Shown here: positions 31,762-44,086 of the stretch, one piece after another
How positions within the stretch are numbered: position 1 is the first letter of the stretch
How the letters are laid out: each line of letters begins with the position of its first letter
Assembly (NCBI GenBank): GCA_010093685.1
Contig: MU006238.1
Location: 252,129 to 316,128, forward strand
Origin: Ophiobolus disseminans
Lineage: Eukaryota; Ascomycota; Dothideomycetes; Pleosporales; Phaeosphaeriaceae
DNA length: 64,000 bases
Direction: 5' to 3'
Notes under the pieces: generated by a model
What the model was told of the DNA's origin: nothing
Database searches by the model: none
The model's input: only the letters and a program-made list of their open reading frames with translations
Made by a program: the position numbers and the translations under genes

Positions 31762-33330
31762 TTAAGGCCCAACTCGAGGTTGTTGTGGCGTAGCGGCGCA
31801 AGTAGGTGGTGTTTGTTTGTGTGACAACAGGTTGTGCAACGGCGGGTCATTAGTTGTTGCTGACTGTCGATTGGCTTTTGTGTCCCCTAAAGCCGGCTCA
31901 GGTGAACTGAGTGAGGGTTCTGCATCAATCAGTTCAAGCAGTGGTGTCAAAAACCTGTTTTTGACCGGTTTGACGCGTACGTTGCGCGACTCCATGACAA
32001 CATTGCGCTGAGGAATATAGATGTGCAAGGTCTTGTTGTTGTGACCGTACCCAACAAAAAGCCCTTTCTCCGCTCGGTGGAGCAGCTTGGTACCTGGTTG
32101 ACAAGCTTCAACTAGGACATGAACAAAGCAGTTGGCACCAAAGACGTAGAGATGGCTGACTGAGGGCTTTGTCCCATGAAGCAGTTTGTATGGGGTACGG
32201 TGGAGCTTGTCGGCTGAGTAGGGTGCTCTGTTCTTGACGTAGTTGGCCGTTTGTATGGCCTCTGCCCAAAGGAAGAGCAGGTCGTCTGAGGGGATCATGG
32301 TGCGTGCCATTTGGGTAATCATACGGTTGAACCGTTCAGGCACTCCGTTGAGCTCGTGGTGGTATAGTGGCACCAGGTTGTGGATGATGCCTTGGTGTTT
32401 GAAGAAAGCCTTCAGGTCCCCCAATGTGTATTCGCCGCCATTGTCCAACTTGATTTGAGCAATCACCGAGCCAATGGCTTCTGTACCGGTGACTTGCTGC
32501 ACTCGCGCGCGGAACTGGGTGTTGACATAGGCAATGAAGTCCTTGATTGCCTGAGGCGCGTCAGCTTTGCGCTTGAGGAAGACAACCCAGCTTGACCGAG
32601 TAGAGTCCTCTATGAAGGAGATGTAGTACCGTGCGCCACCAATTGAGGATCTTGAAAACTTGCCTGAGAGGCCAGTATAGATGATTTCAAACAGCTTTGT
32701 TGGTTGGTTGTGCAGGGCAGTAATTGGACAAGTGTGGGTAGACTTGGACAAGCTGCACAAGTCACAGTTGTAGTCCCTGGGCTTTGGTGGCACAAGATGG
32801 CCGTCAGCATAGATCCTGTCGGGATTGCAGACAACAAGATGGCCCATGGAATAACGGAAATTGTCGTAGGAGGCAAATCTAGCGTGTGAGTCATTGACTG
32901 ACTCAATGGCCTGTGATGCCATGACATCGTTGGGTGATTGAGCTGCTAAAGGTGATATGGTTTGGAACCTCATGATGCTGTCTTGATACCTAGCCCATAA
33001 GGCTGTTTGGCCTTGTTTGTTGACCAGGTGGATATTGTCAGCGCGGCCCAAGACAGAGTATTGTTGGCGGACTGATGTCCAGGAGAAAAGACGGGTATTG
33101 TAAAGTTCACTACTGTAGAGAGTCTTGGTCAGTTCACTAACCATAGTGGAGCCATCAGGCAACCAACACCTTAGTTGTACAAGCCCAATGCCCTGAATGG
33201 GTAGCTTGATGCCGCCAGCCCCCCTGATGAAGCCCTTGGCCGGGGCCAGTGAGGCAAAGTCATCCAAGCAGCCAGACATATGCCGTGAGGCACCGGTGTC
33301 AAACAGCCAAACAAGTAAGTTGTTAGCTGA
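31762..33330 (-). pseudogene. Copia protease-integrase region, largely open
   Basis: The frame runs from the protease active site ('WLFDTGASRHMSG', near 33325-33270) through the GAG-pre-integrase finger ('CDLCSLSKSTH') and the integrase core. In the core the first catalytic Asp is replaced: 'IIYTGLSG' where H-T-D-L is usual. The second Asp ('KLDNGGEY') and the Glu ('NGVPERFN') are present. The frame then ends at 31762 and the RT continues in another frame. The protein is unlikely to be functional. Confidence 0.82.
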
Positions 33331-33696
33331 GAGTTGAGGGATTGCGGTGTGTGCACTTACATCTTTGTGTGAGCGTTTGCCGTTCTAGTTGAATGATGTT
33401 CTTAGGTAGTCCGGAAGCCAGTTTCCAGAGCCATTGTCCATCAAGTTGATGGTGGTGGGTGCGGCTGCTGAGAACGCGTGGACTTCAGTGACGTTGTTGT
33501 CAGAGTCCCAATCAGAGTTAGCGTCGGCCAAGTTGCCCTTGTGTCGCTTTGCGCTGTTGCGCGGTTGTCGTGGCTAGTCCCTCTTACCCTTGTCCTGTCC
33601 GTCCTTGCCCTTACCGTCCTTGGCTTGCTGCTCCTTGTATTGTTAGAGCTGCCTACAGTTGGTGTAGATATGACCAATAAAGGTTAGGTTATGCTT

Positions 33697-34443
33697 CTAG
33701 CACCATGTACATTCTTGTGAGCCGGTGGGTGTCGCGGTCAGGCGTGTAGACAGAGGTCCCTGATTTGAGCGGGCGGCGATCTGCCTGGCGGCATAGGCGG
33801 TTGAGTCGGTCGAATCAAGGGTGTGTTTGTCAGCCACATCAAGGATCTTGGGTTTGATTTCCTTGAACGTTGTCACGTTGCAAGTGCTCAGGTTGTCTAT
33901 AATAGTGTCCATTGTGTCAAGCAATGTTGAGAGGAAGAAGGAGCCTTTGACTTCATCTGACTCAAAGATCCTAGTCATAGCTTTTGCTATGGTCTAGGAC
34001 GAGGCCGTGCAGCGGTTGGCTATGCGGGTCCATTGTGGATGAACTTCATTGAGGTGGAGGCGGAGGTCATTGCCATCTTTGTACCTGAGGTTGGTCAGGC
34101 TGCGGAAGAGGGCAATAGACATGTTGCCGGTGTTTCGGTCAAAACAACTAGTGAGATGGGCCTATGCCTCGGGTGACATGTTGCAGCTGGTGACCGACAT
34201 GGTCAAGTCACTGTGCACAGCCAAGATGAGCATGACAAGGGCCTTGTTGTCATTTGCGTCCCATTTGCTTTGGGTGTTGCCTTCCACAGCTGGTCACTTG
34301 GTCTTGCCGCTGATGAGTGGCCAGAGTTCCATGTAGCAGAACGCGATCTGCCATGCTGAGCGCCACTCGGGGTAGTTGTTGCCGGAAGAGGTGAGCTTGG
34401 GTAGCGACTCGGGCAAGAACTTGAACTGGAACTTGGAGGCCAT
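33697..34443 (-). pseudogene. Copia gag remnant
   Basis: The gag start at 34443 opens 'MASKFQFKFLPESL' and 'NNYPEWRSAWQIAFCYMELW', a copia gag motif, but a TGA at 34296-34294 stops it. A downstream frame (33978-33697) has 'FKEIKPKILDVADKHTL' and the first Cys residues of a CCHC zinc knuckle. Confidence 0.7.
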
Positions 34444-34520
34444 GTTGGGCAATTAGAAAACCAGTTTCCAGAGGGGCGGCAGGATCGAGGCGAGGGACGC
34501 GTTGTTGGGGTGGCGTCTTT

Positions 34521-36584
34521 TTGAACAAACATGTAGGTGACGCTCCGTTTGACGCGGCAGAATTAGACGACTGCATCAAAATCTGCCCGGCATACAAGCC
34601 TCTCGTAACACTTGATCACGTCAACGCTGCTGCGAAGTATGGGTGCGAGAGCTGTCGCCTGTTCTTGGAAGTGCTACGTGCGTTTGATAGCCCCTACTTG
34701 CCACATTACCGATTACTACCCCTTTCCAAGGTTATTATTAAATAGAATTGGAGCGTGTTAGAGTCCGAGAGAGCCTTTACATTGTTGAGCCGGTTGTTAC
34801 CACCAGTAAAGTATTGCATATCCGATATCCAGATGAGCCCATCTCGAACAAATGGAGAGCCAAGTAGCTAACCAGTTTTCTAGCGTCTCAGTCATTAGTC
34901 GATGTTCTTGATGTCTCTGTATTGACGAGAAAGATGATGAGTATAGCAAGTGACTGGTTGCGGGTTTGCGTCAGTGGTCATCCATCATGCGCGACCATGG
35001 AAGCTGCTTTCACACCTCGTCGACTCATATGCGTCGGTGATACGTCCCATGCTCCTTATTTGGCAGAACCAGTCGAAACTGTTTCCTATGCAGCCCTTTC
35101 AAATTGTTGGGGCCCTAGCAAAGGCACCCTTGTTACAAAACGGAGTAACGTCGATCAACACTTCAAAGCCATCGCGCTCGAGGCGCTTCCCAAAGTACGT
35201 TCTCTCACGGCTTCGTGATGCCCTTCATTGAGTTTGATGCTGACAGCTGCGAGACCATCCAAGATGCGCTCCTTGTATGCTGATATCTCAAGATAGCATA
35301 TCTTTGGATGGACGCTCTGTGCATCATTCAAGATGATCCTGCCGCCAAAGACTGGTATGAGCAGTCGCCGCAGATGGGGTCCATTTACACCCATGCACAA
35401 CTGTTAATCTGCGTTACTGCCGTGAGTGCATGTACGGATTGTTTTCTGCCTACAGACGATCTTAACGTGGCATGGAAGCAAGCGCAGCATACCACGCGGA
35501 GCCGCGCAACGGAAAGCAGAGCCGCGTGTCAGCTGGAAAAGGAATTCAGGACCCGCGAAGGTAGCATCCGAGATTCCGAACTGGGGCAGCGCGGTTGGAC
35601 GATGCAAAAGTGTATTCTTCCACACCGCCTGCTACATTTTGGCAAACATGAGATGATTTGGGAATGTAACTCGACCTGTGTGTGTGAGTGTGGTCATATT
35701 GGTCAACACGACTTGTGGAAGCATGCCGATTTCAGTCTCATCAATCACACTCGAACGCGGGACTACGACGATCACAACAGCGTCCACATCACCAGCTTTC
35801 TCGAAGGATCATCCTCGGACGCAAAGTTTTGGATATGGGAGCGACTCATCGAACGTTACACACAGCGTGTTCTGACTGTGTCTGGTGATAAATTAGCAGC
35901 CGTTTCCGGCCTGGCAAGACTGTTCCAAACGCAACTGAAAGTTGCCTCAAGCGACTACCTCATAGCTTGCTTTGGTATGTCACTGGTGCGCCAAGCGCCT
36001 CAAAGCCGAAAGACTGGCGTGCTCCGTCCTGATCGTGGGCATCAATCGATGGCGGAGTCGGGTTCTTTAACGAGAGATATCAATTCTCTTTCGAGTCACA
36101 TGTCGACATTCTCGAATACAGCTGCCCTCCATCCTCGATCGACGCTTTTGGGAAGGTTCAAAGAGGATACATCAGATTGCAGGCCGAAGTGGTTGAGGTT
36201 GAGATGAGCAGCGAGTCCATTGAGGGTGGCCGTACCCACTCCGGGCAATATACGGGTGCCAACGGCAGGACTCCCAGGGCGTACCAAGATCTGATAACTC
36301 GACTGCATCGAGATAAGGGGCCGAGGTGGGAAATACTGCTGGACTTGAGAATAGAGATTGGTCTCGATGCAGAGCACTGCTACTGTCTAAAGATTGGGAC
36401 AACATCTGGAAGTGGTATAAGGCAGACATGGCTAGTATTGCGCAAGTGCCTTAACCCTTTCAAGCATCATGAGCGACTGCCTGCTTTCGAGCGGATTGGT
36501 ATCGGTATGTATGATTCATTTGACGGACGTGGTCTATTCGAGGGATATGACACGCCACGCCTCTCCAGCATGCTGTTGCTGTGA
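34521..36584 (+). pseudogene. HET-domain gene, truncated and nonsense-mutated
   Basis: HET proteins trigger heterokaryon incompatibility cell death in filamentous fungi. The recognisable order is 'CIKICPAYKPL' and 'AAKYGCESCRLFLE', then 'HPSCATMEAAFTPRRLICVGD', the HET core 'VSYAALSNCWGPSKGTLVTKR', 'YLKIAYLWMDALCIIQDD' and 'QRGWTMQKCILPHRLLHFG', and the tail 'DKLAAVSGLARLFQTQL'. Lesions: a TAG at 34743-34745 in the N-terminal part and a TGA at 35281-35283 directly before 'YLKIAYLW' (CGA to TGA fits a C-to-T change). A GTACGT donor near 35194 shows an original intron. The start is missing and the copia remnant lies immediately upstream, so promoter and first exon were lost or displaced. The last part (36177-36584) is in another frame. 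Confidence 0.8.
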
Positions 36585-36803
36585 AAGCGGCGAATTTTAG
36601 TAGCCTAGGGTTAGTGGACAGAAAGGACACGTCTACAAATTTACGAAGGCTGCGCTAGAATCACTTCGTGAATGTTCTCTGACGCTAGGAAAGCTTGGCA
36701 GCGGCGACCGGGGGTTTGGGACCCGACTGCACGGCGCGATGGCGACAGAAAGTCGCAGCGCTCTTCAACTCTACGACGGCCACCTCGACTCGACTCCTCA
36801 ACC

Positions 36804-39800
36804 ATGGCGCCGCTTGTCGACAACGCCCAGATCAAGCAGGCGAGTTTGCACCACCCGCTGCCGCTGCAGCTGCACACATACGTTTGGCCGTTTTTAATAT
36901 TATGGCCCGCCTTCTCCGCCATTTATCTCTCGCCCACGCGATACGAGACATATATCCAGTCCTCGGAATGGACCTTTGTCTGGATCGCCGGCATCCTGAC
37001 GCTCCAATCGCTCTTCTGGCTCATGACCAAGTGGAACGTTAACCTGAAAAGCGCCTTCACCACCACTCCGGCCCGCGACATACGAAGCGCACAGCTCATC
37101 AAGGTGCAGCCCATCGCAAACGCCGGTGCAGCCGAGGTTGTGCCGCTCCTCCGCGACAACGTGGGCGGAAAGCAGAATCTGTCGTTCCTCTTCCAGAAGC
37201 GACGTTTCCTCTACGACGCCGAGAAGGGCTCCTTTGCCCCACTCGCCTACCCCCTCGACGCCGAACCGAAGCCGCAGCTCAAAGAGTTCCAGCAGACACA
37301 CGGTCTGGCCTCGCCCGCCGAAATCGAGCGCCTGCAGCAACACTATGGCGACAACTCGTTCGACATCCCCGTCCCGTCCTTCACGGAGCTGTTCCAGGAA
37401 CATGCCGTCGCGCCGTTTTTCGTCTTCCAGATCTTCTGCGTTGGACTGTGGATGCTGGACGAATACTGGTACTACTCGCTCTTCACCCTCTTCATGCTGG
37501 TCATGTTCGAGAGCACCGTCGTGTGGCAGCGCCAGAGGACCCTTAACGAGTTTCGCGGGATGAGCATCAAGCCGTACGAGATTCTGGTATACAGGCAGAA
37601 GAAGTGGCAGGAGATCATCAGCGACAAGCTGCTCCCCGGCGATGTGGTCAGCGCGTGCAGGACAAAGGAAGACTCGGGCGTGGCATGCGACATGCTGCTC
37701 CTCGAAGGCTCTGCTATTGTCAACGAGGCCATGCTTTCTGGAGAGAGCACCCCGGTGCTCAAGGAATCAGTACAACTGCGCCCTGGTGATGCGCGCCTCG
37801 ACCCCGAGGGTCTGGACAGGAACGCCTTCCTCTGGGGTGGTACCAAGGTCTTGCAGGTCTCTCACGGCAACGACGCTGAAGACGACATGGGCACCATCAG
37901 GAAGCTCTCATCTGGCGTACCCCCGCCCCCGGACAAGGGTGCAATCGCAGTAGTCATTAAAACTGGATTTGAGACGAACCAGGGCAGCCTCGTCAGGACC
38001 ATGATCTACGCCACCGAACGCGTCTCCGCCAACAATGTCGAGGCTCTTCTCTTCATCCTCTTCCTTACCGTTTTCGCCGTCGCCGCATCGTGGTACGTCT
38101 GGCAGGAAGGTGTCAGACTGGACCGCCAGCGCAATAAGCTTCTCCTCGATTGTGTTTTGATTGTCACCAGTGTCGTACCCCCTGAACTCCCAATGGAGCT
38201 GAGCTTGGCCGTCAACACCAGTCTTGCAGCTTTGAGCAAATATGCTATCTTTTGTACCGAGCCTTTCCGTATCCCGTTCGCTGGACAGGTCGATGTTGCC
38301 TGCTTCGACAAGACAGGTACTTTGACGGGCGAGGACTTGGTTGTTGACGGTATTGCCGGTCTTTCTCTCGGTCAGAACGGTGCCAAGACCGGTATCGATG
38401 GCGCCCACGTCGATCTCACTAAGGTGACCGACGTTGGAACTGAAACAACTTTGGTTCTTGCCACAGCGCATGCCCTGGTGAAGCTTGACGAGGGCGACGT
38501 GGTCGGTGAGCCTATGGAGAAGGCCACGCTCCAGTCCCTGGGCTGGAAAGTTGGCATCAAGGACACTTTGACTGCTGCCACCACCACCGCAAAGTCACAC
38601 GCCGAGCTTGTGCAGATCCGCCGCCGCTTCCAGTTCTCGTCTGCTCTGAAGCGCCAGAGCTCTGTTGCTACCGTCCTCGTTAACAATAACAAGACCGGAA
38701 AGAAGGTTCGAAGCACATTTGTTGGTGTAAAGGGCGCCCCCGAAACGATCCGCAAGATGCTTGTGAACACACCACCCCAATACGAAGAGACCTTCAAGCA
38801 CTTCACCCGAAACGGTGGACGTGTGCTTGCGCTTGCCTACAAGTTCCTATCAGAGGAAAGCGAGTGGGGCCAAAATCGCATCAACGATCTCAAACGTGAG
38901 CAGGTCGAGTGCGACCTACACTTTGCCGGCTTCTTGGTCCTCCAATGTCCTCTCAAGGATGATGCCAAAGAGTCTGTTCGCGCTTTGAACGAGTCGAGTC
39001 ATCGTGTCGTCATGATCACTGGTGACAACCCACTGACCGCTGTCCATGTCGCCAAGCAGGTCGAAATCGTTGATCGAGATACTTACATTCTCGATGCACC
39101 TGAAAATGACGAAACTGGCGAGAAACTTGTGTGGCGCAGCGTGGACGACAAGATGAACATCCCCGTTGACCCTTCAAGTCCTCTGGATCCCGAAATCATT
39201 AAGACCAAGGACATCTGTGTCACTGGATACGCACTCTCGAAGTTTACTGGTCAAGTTGGGTGGAAGCAGATTCTACAACATGCCTGGGTTTACGCACGTG
39301 TATCGCCGAAGCAGAAGGAAGAAATTCTTCTCGGTCTCAAGGACTGCGGTTACACGACGCTCATGTGTGGTGATGGTACAAATGACGTCGGTGCTCTCAA
39401 GCAAGCCCACATCGGCGTGGCCCTTCTCAATGGTACCCGTGAGGACCTTGACAAGATTGGCGAACACTTCCGCAACACCAGCATGAAGGCTGTCTACCAA
39501 AAGCAATGCGATCTGATGAAGCGATTCAACCAACCCCAGCCACCTGTTCCGGTCCTGCTCGCTCATCTCTACCCACCTGGACCTACAAATCCACACTACA
39601 ACACGGCGATGGAGCGAGAAGCCAAGAGGAAGGGTTTGCCGCCTCCAGAGGCGGCGGGAGCTACCAATGGATCAGCTGGAGCAGTCGTACCGGCGCAGCC
39701 ACAAGGGAACAGCAAGCAGCAAGCTGCGCAGGGCGTGATGGCGCAGATGCAGGAGAAGATGATGATGGGCGAGTTGGACGAACTGAGCAATGAGCCACCA

Positions 39801-40737
39801 ACAATCAAGCTTGGCGATGCCTCTGTCGCCGCTCCCTTCACTTCGAAACTTGCCAATGTCGTCGCCATTCCAAACATCATTCGACAGGGTCGATGCACGC
39901 TTGTTGCTACAATTCAAATGTACAAGATCCTGGCGCTCAACTGTTTGATCTCCGCATACAGCTTGTCAGTATTGTATCTTGACGGTATCAAGTTTGGCGA
40001 TGGTCAAGTCACTATCTCGGGTATGATGATGAGCGTGTGTTTCTTATCCATCTCCCGCGCAAAGGTATGTCCCAACATTGTCATCAATGAAGCCCATGGC
40101 TAATAGTTTCCAGACCGTCGAATCCCTCTCCAAAGAGCGACCTCAACACAACATCTTCAACACCTACATCATCGGCTCCGTCCTCGGCCAATTCGCCGTC
40201 CACATCGCCACCCTTATCTACGTCTCGCAATACGTCCAACGCGTCGAGCCCAAGGACCCCAACCCCGATCTCGAAAAAGACTTCGAACCCTCCCTCCTCA
40301 ACTCCGCCATCTACCTCCTCCAACTCATCCAGCAAATCTCCACCTTCGCAATTAACTACCAAGGCCGCCCCTTCCGCGAATCCATCCGCGAAAACAAGGG
40401 CATGTACTGGGGCCTCGTCCTCGTCTCGGGCGTCGCTTTCTCCTGCGCTACTGAATTCATCCCGGAGCTCAACACCAAACTTAAGCTCGTGCCTTTTACG
40501 AGCGACTTCAAGTACATGATCACCAGCACCATGATCTTGGACTTTGGTGCCTGCTGGATCATTGAGAAAACGCTCAAGTGGGGCTTTAGCGATAATCGAC
40601 CCAAGGATATTGCCCTTCGCAGGCCGGATCAGTTGGAGAGAGAGAATTTGCGCAAGGCGGAGGAGGAGAAGGAGGCGCAGAGGAAGAAAAATGAGGAGTT
40701 TGAGGAGAGGGCTAGGGCGTTGGGGATTAAGGTATAG
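36804..40737 (+). CDS. SPF1: P5A-type ATPase Spf1 (ER transmembrane-helix dislocase)
   Basis: Exons 36804-40064 and 40114-40737 (49-nt intron with GCTAATAG branch) give 1294 aa, close to yeast Spf1 (1215). The start 'MAPLVDNAQI' has the context CAACCATGG; the frame is open further upstream without need. P5A ATPases in the ER remove mistargeted membrane helices. Visible motifs are 'MLSGESTPV' (actuator TGES), 'DKTGTLTGED' with the phosphorylated Asp at residue 502, 'KGAPETI', and 'MCGDGTNDVGALKQAHIGVALL' (hinge). Membrane segments flank these, with the 'PPELPMELSLAVNTSL' block typical of P5A. The cytosolic loop near residues 955-1005 is Ala/Gln-rich. The C-terminus is a Lys/Glu coiled tail. 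The gene is intact. Confidence 0.95.
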
Positions 40738-41548
40738 GAGGCGAGGGTTGGGTTGGACGGGTTGGTCCAGTAATTGTAGGTTATATGCTTGGCTGGTAGA
40801 GGTGGTCCGGCTGGGGGTGGTTTTGATAGACGTTATTTATACACTTTCTCTGCTCTGCTATTGTGTTCGATGTAGATGCCTGACGTCGTAACTAGACCCA
40901 TTTTCGTGTAAAATTATCTTTTCGTTCCATGATGATAGGAGGTTGTCACGCAGGGAATATACGAAAGTTGTGTTGTTCATTTGCTATGCTGGCGAGGGTA
41001 TTGGACCAAAAGCTTTTGTCTTGTGCATTATTACAAGCGTACGGGACGCTTCAAGCTTCCAGTGAGTAGATTGGCCCGATGTTCTTGTAGTTCTGTAGGG
41101 ATATGATTCTTGGGGTAGGGCTGGTAGGCGACGCTTTAAGGTTTGTTGACATACAGGGCCCCCCTTTCATGTACGTATGGGCGTCGGCGCATTCAAGGTG
41201 CTGAAATTGCGAGCACAGAGCTTGTACGATATGGAAACGGTTTGTGTATATACTCTAATATAAGACGTCTTATTTTGCCATTGAACGTACTTTTGGTTGC
41301 GGAGAGAAGGGGAAGAGGAAGTGAAGGTTGAGTTGTCGACTACAAGTGCGCTAGTGTACTAGTGCCTCTTGGCATACTTAAGTAGCAGCCGAACACGCTT
41401 GATGAAACGGGACCTAAGCTTTGTTACATACCACTCAGGACGACAATCATCTCGTAGGGCCCCCGACTGCGGCACAGCGATCATGACTTCCCTCCCAACT
41501 CTCAACCTCTCCCGCGCTGCTTTCCAAAGTTTCGCAAACATCACTTAA
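40738..41548. other. Intergenic, 0.8 kb without a gene
   Basis: 3' flank of SPF1 followed by the promoter of the gene at 41549. No RNA gene or repeat is recognised. Confidence 0.45.
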
Positions 41549-42389
41549 ATGCCCTGCTACAACGCGAACGGAACCCTCTTCTGGGGCGATGCATACAAGC
41601 CTTGCAACCAGGTCGAAGGCACTACCTCGACGTGCTGCGCTACGAATAAACCCGCGGATTGGAACCAGACAAACGATGTATGCCAGCCAAACGGCCTATG
41701 CAAGGGAACATACGAATCTGCGACAAAGGGGAGGTTACCCACGTACTGGCGCACGGGTTGTACCGACCGCACATGGGACAGTCCCTTCTGCCTGAAGGGT
41801 GTTTGCATAAACGATTATGTGAGAGCACCTCTTTGTAGCGACTGTACCGCAGCTGATTTAAACTCGACAGTCACGCAGCGATTCTCGAACCCTCCAAGAT
41901 TGTCCAGACGGCACGTGGTGCTGCGGCGCAGATGAGACGGCGAGTTGCTGTACCAATAACGCGGCTGTGAAGTTCAAACTTGCAGCTACGGTTGGCGTAT
42001 CGCCTTTGCCCTCGCCAACTTCCACTGTAGCAATATCGACATCCTCGGCCGCTGCGTCGACTGCAACTCCGCCGCCAGCAAGTGAACGTCTGACAAGTTC
42101 AAACGGACTTAGTACTGGAGCAAAAGCGGGCATAGGCGCGGGCGTCGCGCTTGGTGTCCTTGCGCTGATCGGCCTTGCTGTGCTTGTTTGGTGGCGCAGG
42201 AAGCAGAAACAATTGCCGAACGATATCAAGCAGGAACAGTACCAGGATCGAGAAAAGGACACGAGTGCGATACACGATGGGTATGAGGCGCCAATGCTAG
42301 CGAATGAGCTGGAGAGCGATAAGCGGGGAACAACACATGAACTGCATGCTCAAGAGAGACTATTGGAACTTCCAGGTCATCGAGTTTAA
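41549..42389 (+). CDS. Single-pass membrane protein with Cys-rich ectodomain
   Basis: Exons 41549-41818 and 41871-42389 (52-nt intron) give 262 aa. The ATG opens 'MPCYNANGTLFW' with no signal peptide. The ectodomain (about 130 residues) has paired Cys ('STCCAT', 'CQPNGLCKG', 'GTWCCG', 'SCCTNN'). A Ser/Thr/Ala/Pro-rich stalk then leads to one membrane helix ('GAGVALGVLALIGLAVLVWW'), a basic stop-transfer RRKQK and a ~60-aa tail. Splicing joins 'VCINDY' to 'SRSDSRTLQDCPDGTWCC', which restores the Cys pattern seen in a common fungal family ('CY..G', 'CC', 'C.SNGLC'). Function unknown; likely plasma membrane. Confidence 0.75.
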
Positions 42390-42664
42390 GATGGTCGATT
42401 CTTGGGGATTTGAGGGAGGGATTGGTGTAGAAGGTATTGTTCATTTCCAAGCGGCTTGTTATATGATAGCGGTTGTCCTCTTTGACGTTGTTTACATATA
42501 GTAAGATGAGGCGCCTCGCAGCTGTGTGCATAACATGTCTGTAAACATTTTTCATGAGCGGGATAGATGGAGATAATTCGATACATAAGAGGCTCTGGTG
42601 AATCTCGACGCAGCAAACGAGTTACATCACGTCCACATCTCACGTTCAATCGATAAAGAAACGT

Positions 42665-43762
42665 CTACTTCTGCGGCTTCTCACCTCGAAGGCAATTCTT
42701 CCAGTTCTTGTTCTGCGAGATCTCCTTCGCTTTATCCTTCTGCTGAGCGCGCGTAAACTTCGACTCCCCCGGCTTCTTCAAAGTTGGCTTTTTGCCCTCG
42801 GAGAAGTATTTGGTCGGCTTACCGACTGCTCCACCCTTCCCAGCTCTCGATCTAGCCAAAGAAGCAATAGCACGACCAATTTGCGCGAGAACCTTAGCAA
42901 TATCGTCGAACAATCCGCGCTTCTCAACAGCCGGCTTTATGTTCTCCAAAGTCATCTCCACAGTACCGTTGATGGTCCGTTTCTCGATGGAGCGCTTTAA
43001 ATTTCCAGAAGCTGCGTCGCCGACCTCGAGGAATTCGTTGACGTATTCTTCCTTGGTGATGTCGCTTTCGTCATCAGGTAGAGTCTTGTCTAGGAAGTCG
43101 TCGTCGATCTCGTTGCGCGGCCAGAACTCGAGCATGTCGCTATCGATGCTATCGAACAGGTCCTCGGAGAAGCCACCGTCGGCCAGCTCAAGCATGGCCG
43201 TGGTACCAATGGCAGCGGCAACGGCGGGACTACACACTGCCATGCGGCGGAATTTTTTCTGGTTCCTTTTGTCTTGTCTCTTTTTGTCCTTCTCCTCCCA
43301 CTCCTTGCTTTTCTTCTCTTTTTTCTTCTCTAGTCGCTCTTTGATCTTTTCCTTAAACTTATTGAACTTCTCTTTAATCTTCTTCTTAATCTTATCTTCG
43401 TATTGCTTCTTCTTATCCTCTTTGTTGGCGTCGTCGTCTTTGATGCAAAGAGTCTTTGTGGGGTCAGGCTTGGTGAGTGGTGGGCACTTGATGCACTTAG
43501 TCTTGTCGGTCGGATTTCCGGATCTTGTTGTTCTTGCATTTGGCTTTCCTCTCACAACTCCCACCATCACCTTCTTGTCTCGTGAGTAACCCGAAGCTAG
43601 CCTCGTAAGTTTTAAGAACTCTCCATCTGAGGATATCTAGGCCTCCACCGTGGGACCTTCTTGGACCTAATGGTACGGGAAGATAGCTCTTGGACAAGTG
43701 AGAGCGGCGACTAAATGATTAGCCAAGAGAAGAATGGTCTTTGTGGCATTTGCGATACGCAT
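42665..43762 (-). CDS. Lys-rich putative secretory-pathway protein, 5' structure uncertain
   Basis: The main frame (43570-42665, about 300 codons) has Cys residues in 'KCIKCPPLTKP', a very Lys/Glu-rich coiled stretch, a hydrophobic 'AVAAAIGTTAMLEL', an acidic block and two KR sites ('SIEKR', 'AVEKR') that could be cut by a Kex2-type protease. It begins with a non-ATG codon, so an upstream exon is needed. An ATG at 43762 opens 'MRIANATKTILLLANHLVAA', a plausible signal peptide, but no splice pair I tested joins it in phase with consensus sites. The C-terminus is basic. Family not recognised; a secreted or processed precursor is a guess. Confidence 0.55.
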
Positions 43763-44086
43763 GATGAAATGGTAAAGATACCAATAATGAATGATGAGAT
43801 GTGAGATAAACTGATCATACCTTCATGTTGGCAACCGTCCGCTTTATTATATCACATTTGTTTACAACTACGCCGACTATTTTGAATCAAGGCGCAGTGC
43901 ATCGGTTCTTCCATGTCTCTCTGCATCCGACAATTCCTAAATCGTCTCAAACAACAGCAAGGTGTTGACCTGCGGCGTGAGTTCAACATGACGATTTTCA
44001 CAGTAACGAGGCAGCATCGCAAAATTCGGTCTCCTTAGTACGCCACCAAACTCGAAACAGTGGCGCAATTGCTTGTATTCTCTGTC
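43763..44086. other. Intergenic, no gene
   Basis: Promoter side of the 43762 gene and 3' flank of the next minus-strand gene. Nothing else is seen. Confidence 0.4.

Larger units (their letters stand above)
29806..34443 (-). mobile_element. Degenerate Ty1/copia retrotransposon, one LTR only
   Basis: On the minus strand the order is gag start, zinc-knuckle remnant, protease, integrase, reverse transcriptase, RNase H, polypurine tract and 3' LTR; integrase before RT is diagnostic of copia. No matching 5' LTR is found beyond the gag start at 34443, where the sequence passes directly into a HET-domain relic. The coding region is broken into several frames by stops and frameshifts, and catalytic residues are changed in the RT and the integrase. 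It is therefore not autonomous. Several lesions are C-to-T or G-to-A changes as expected from RIP. Divergence suggests an old insertion. Confidence 0.88.

Noticed and set aside
34444..34530. 5' LTR of the copia element
   Set aside because: A TGTTGG word occurs near 34504, but the sequence beyond it does not match the 3' LTR.
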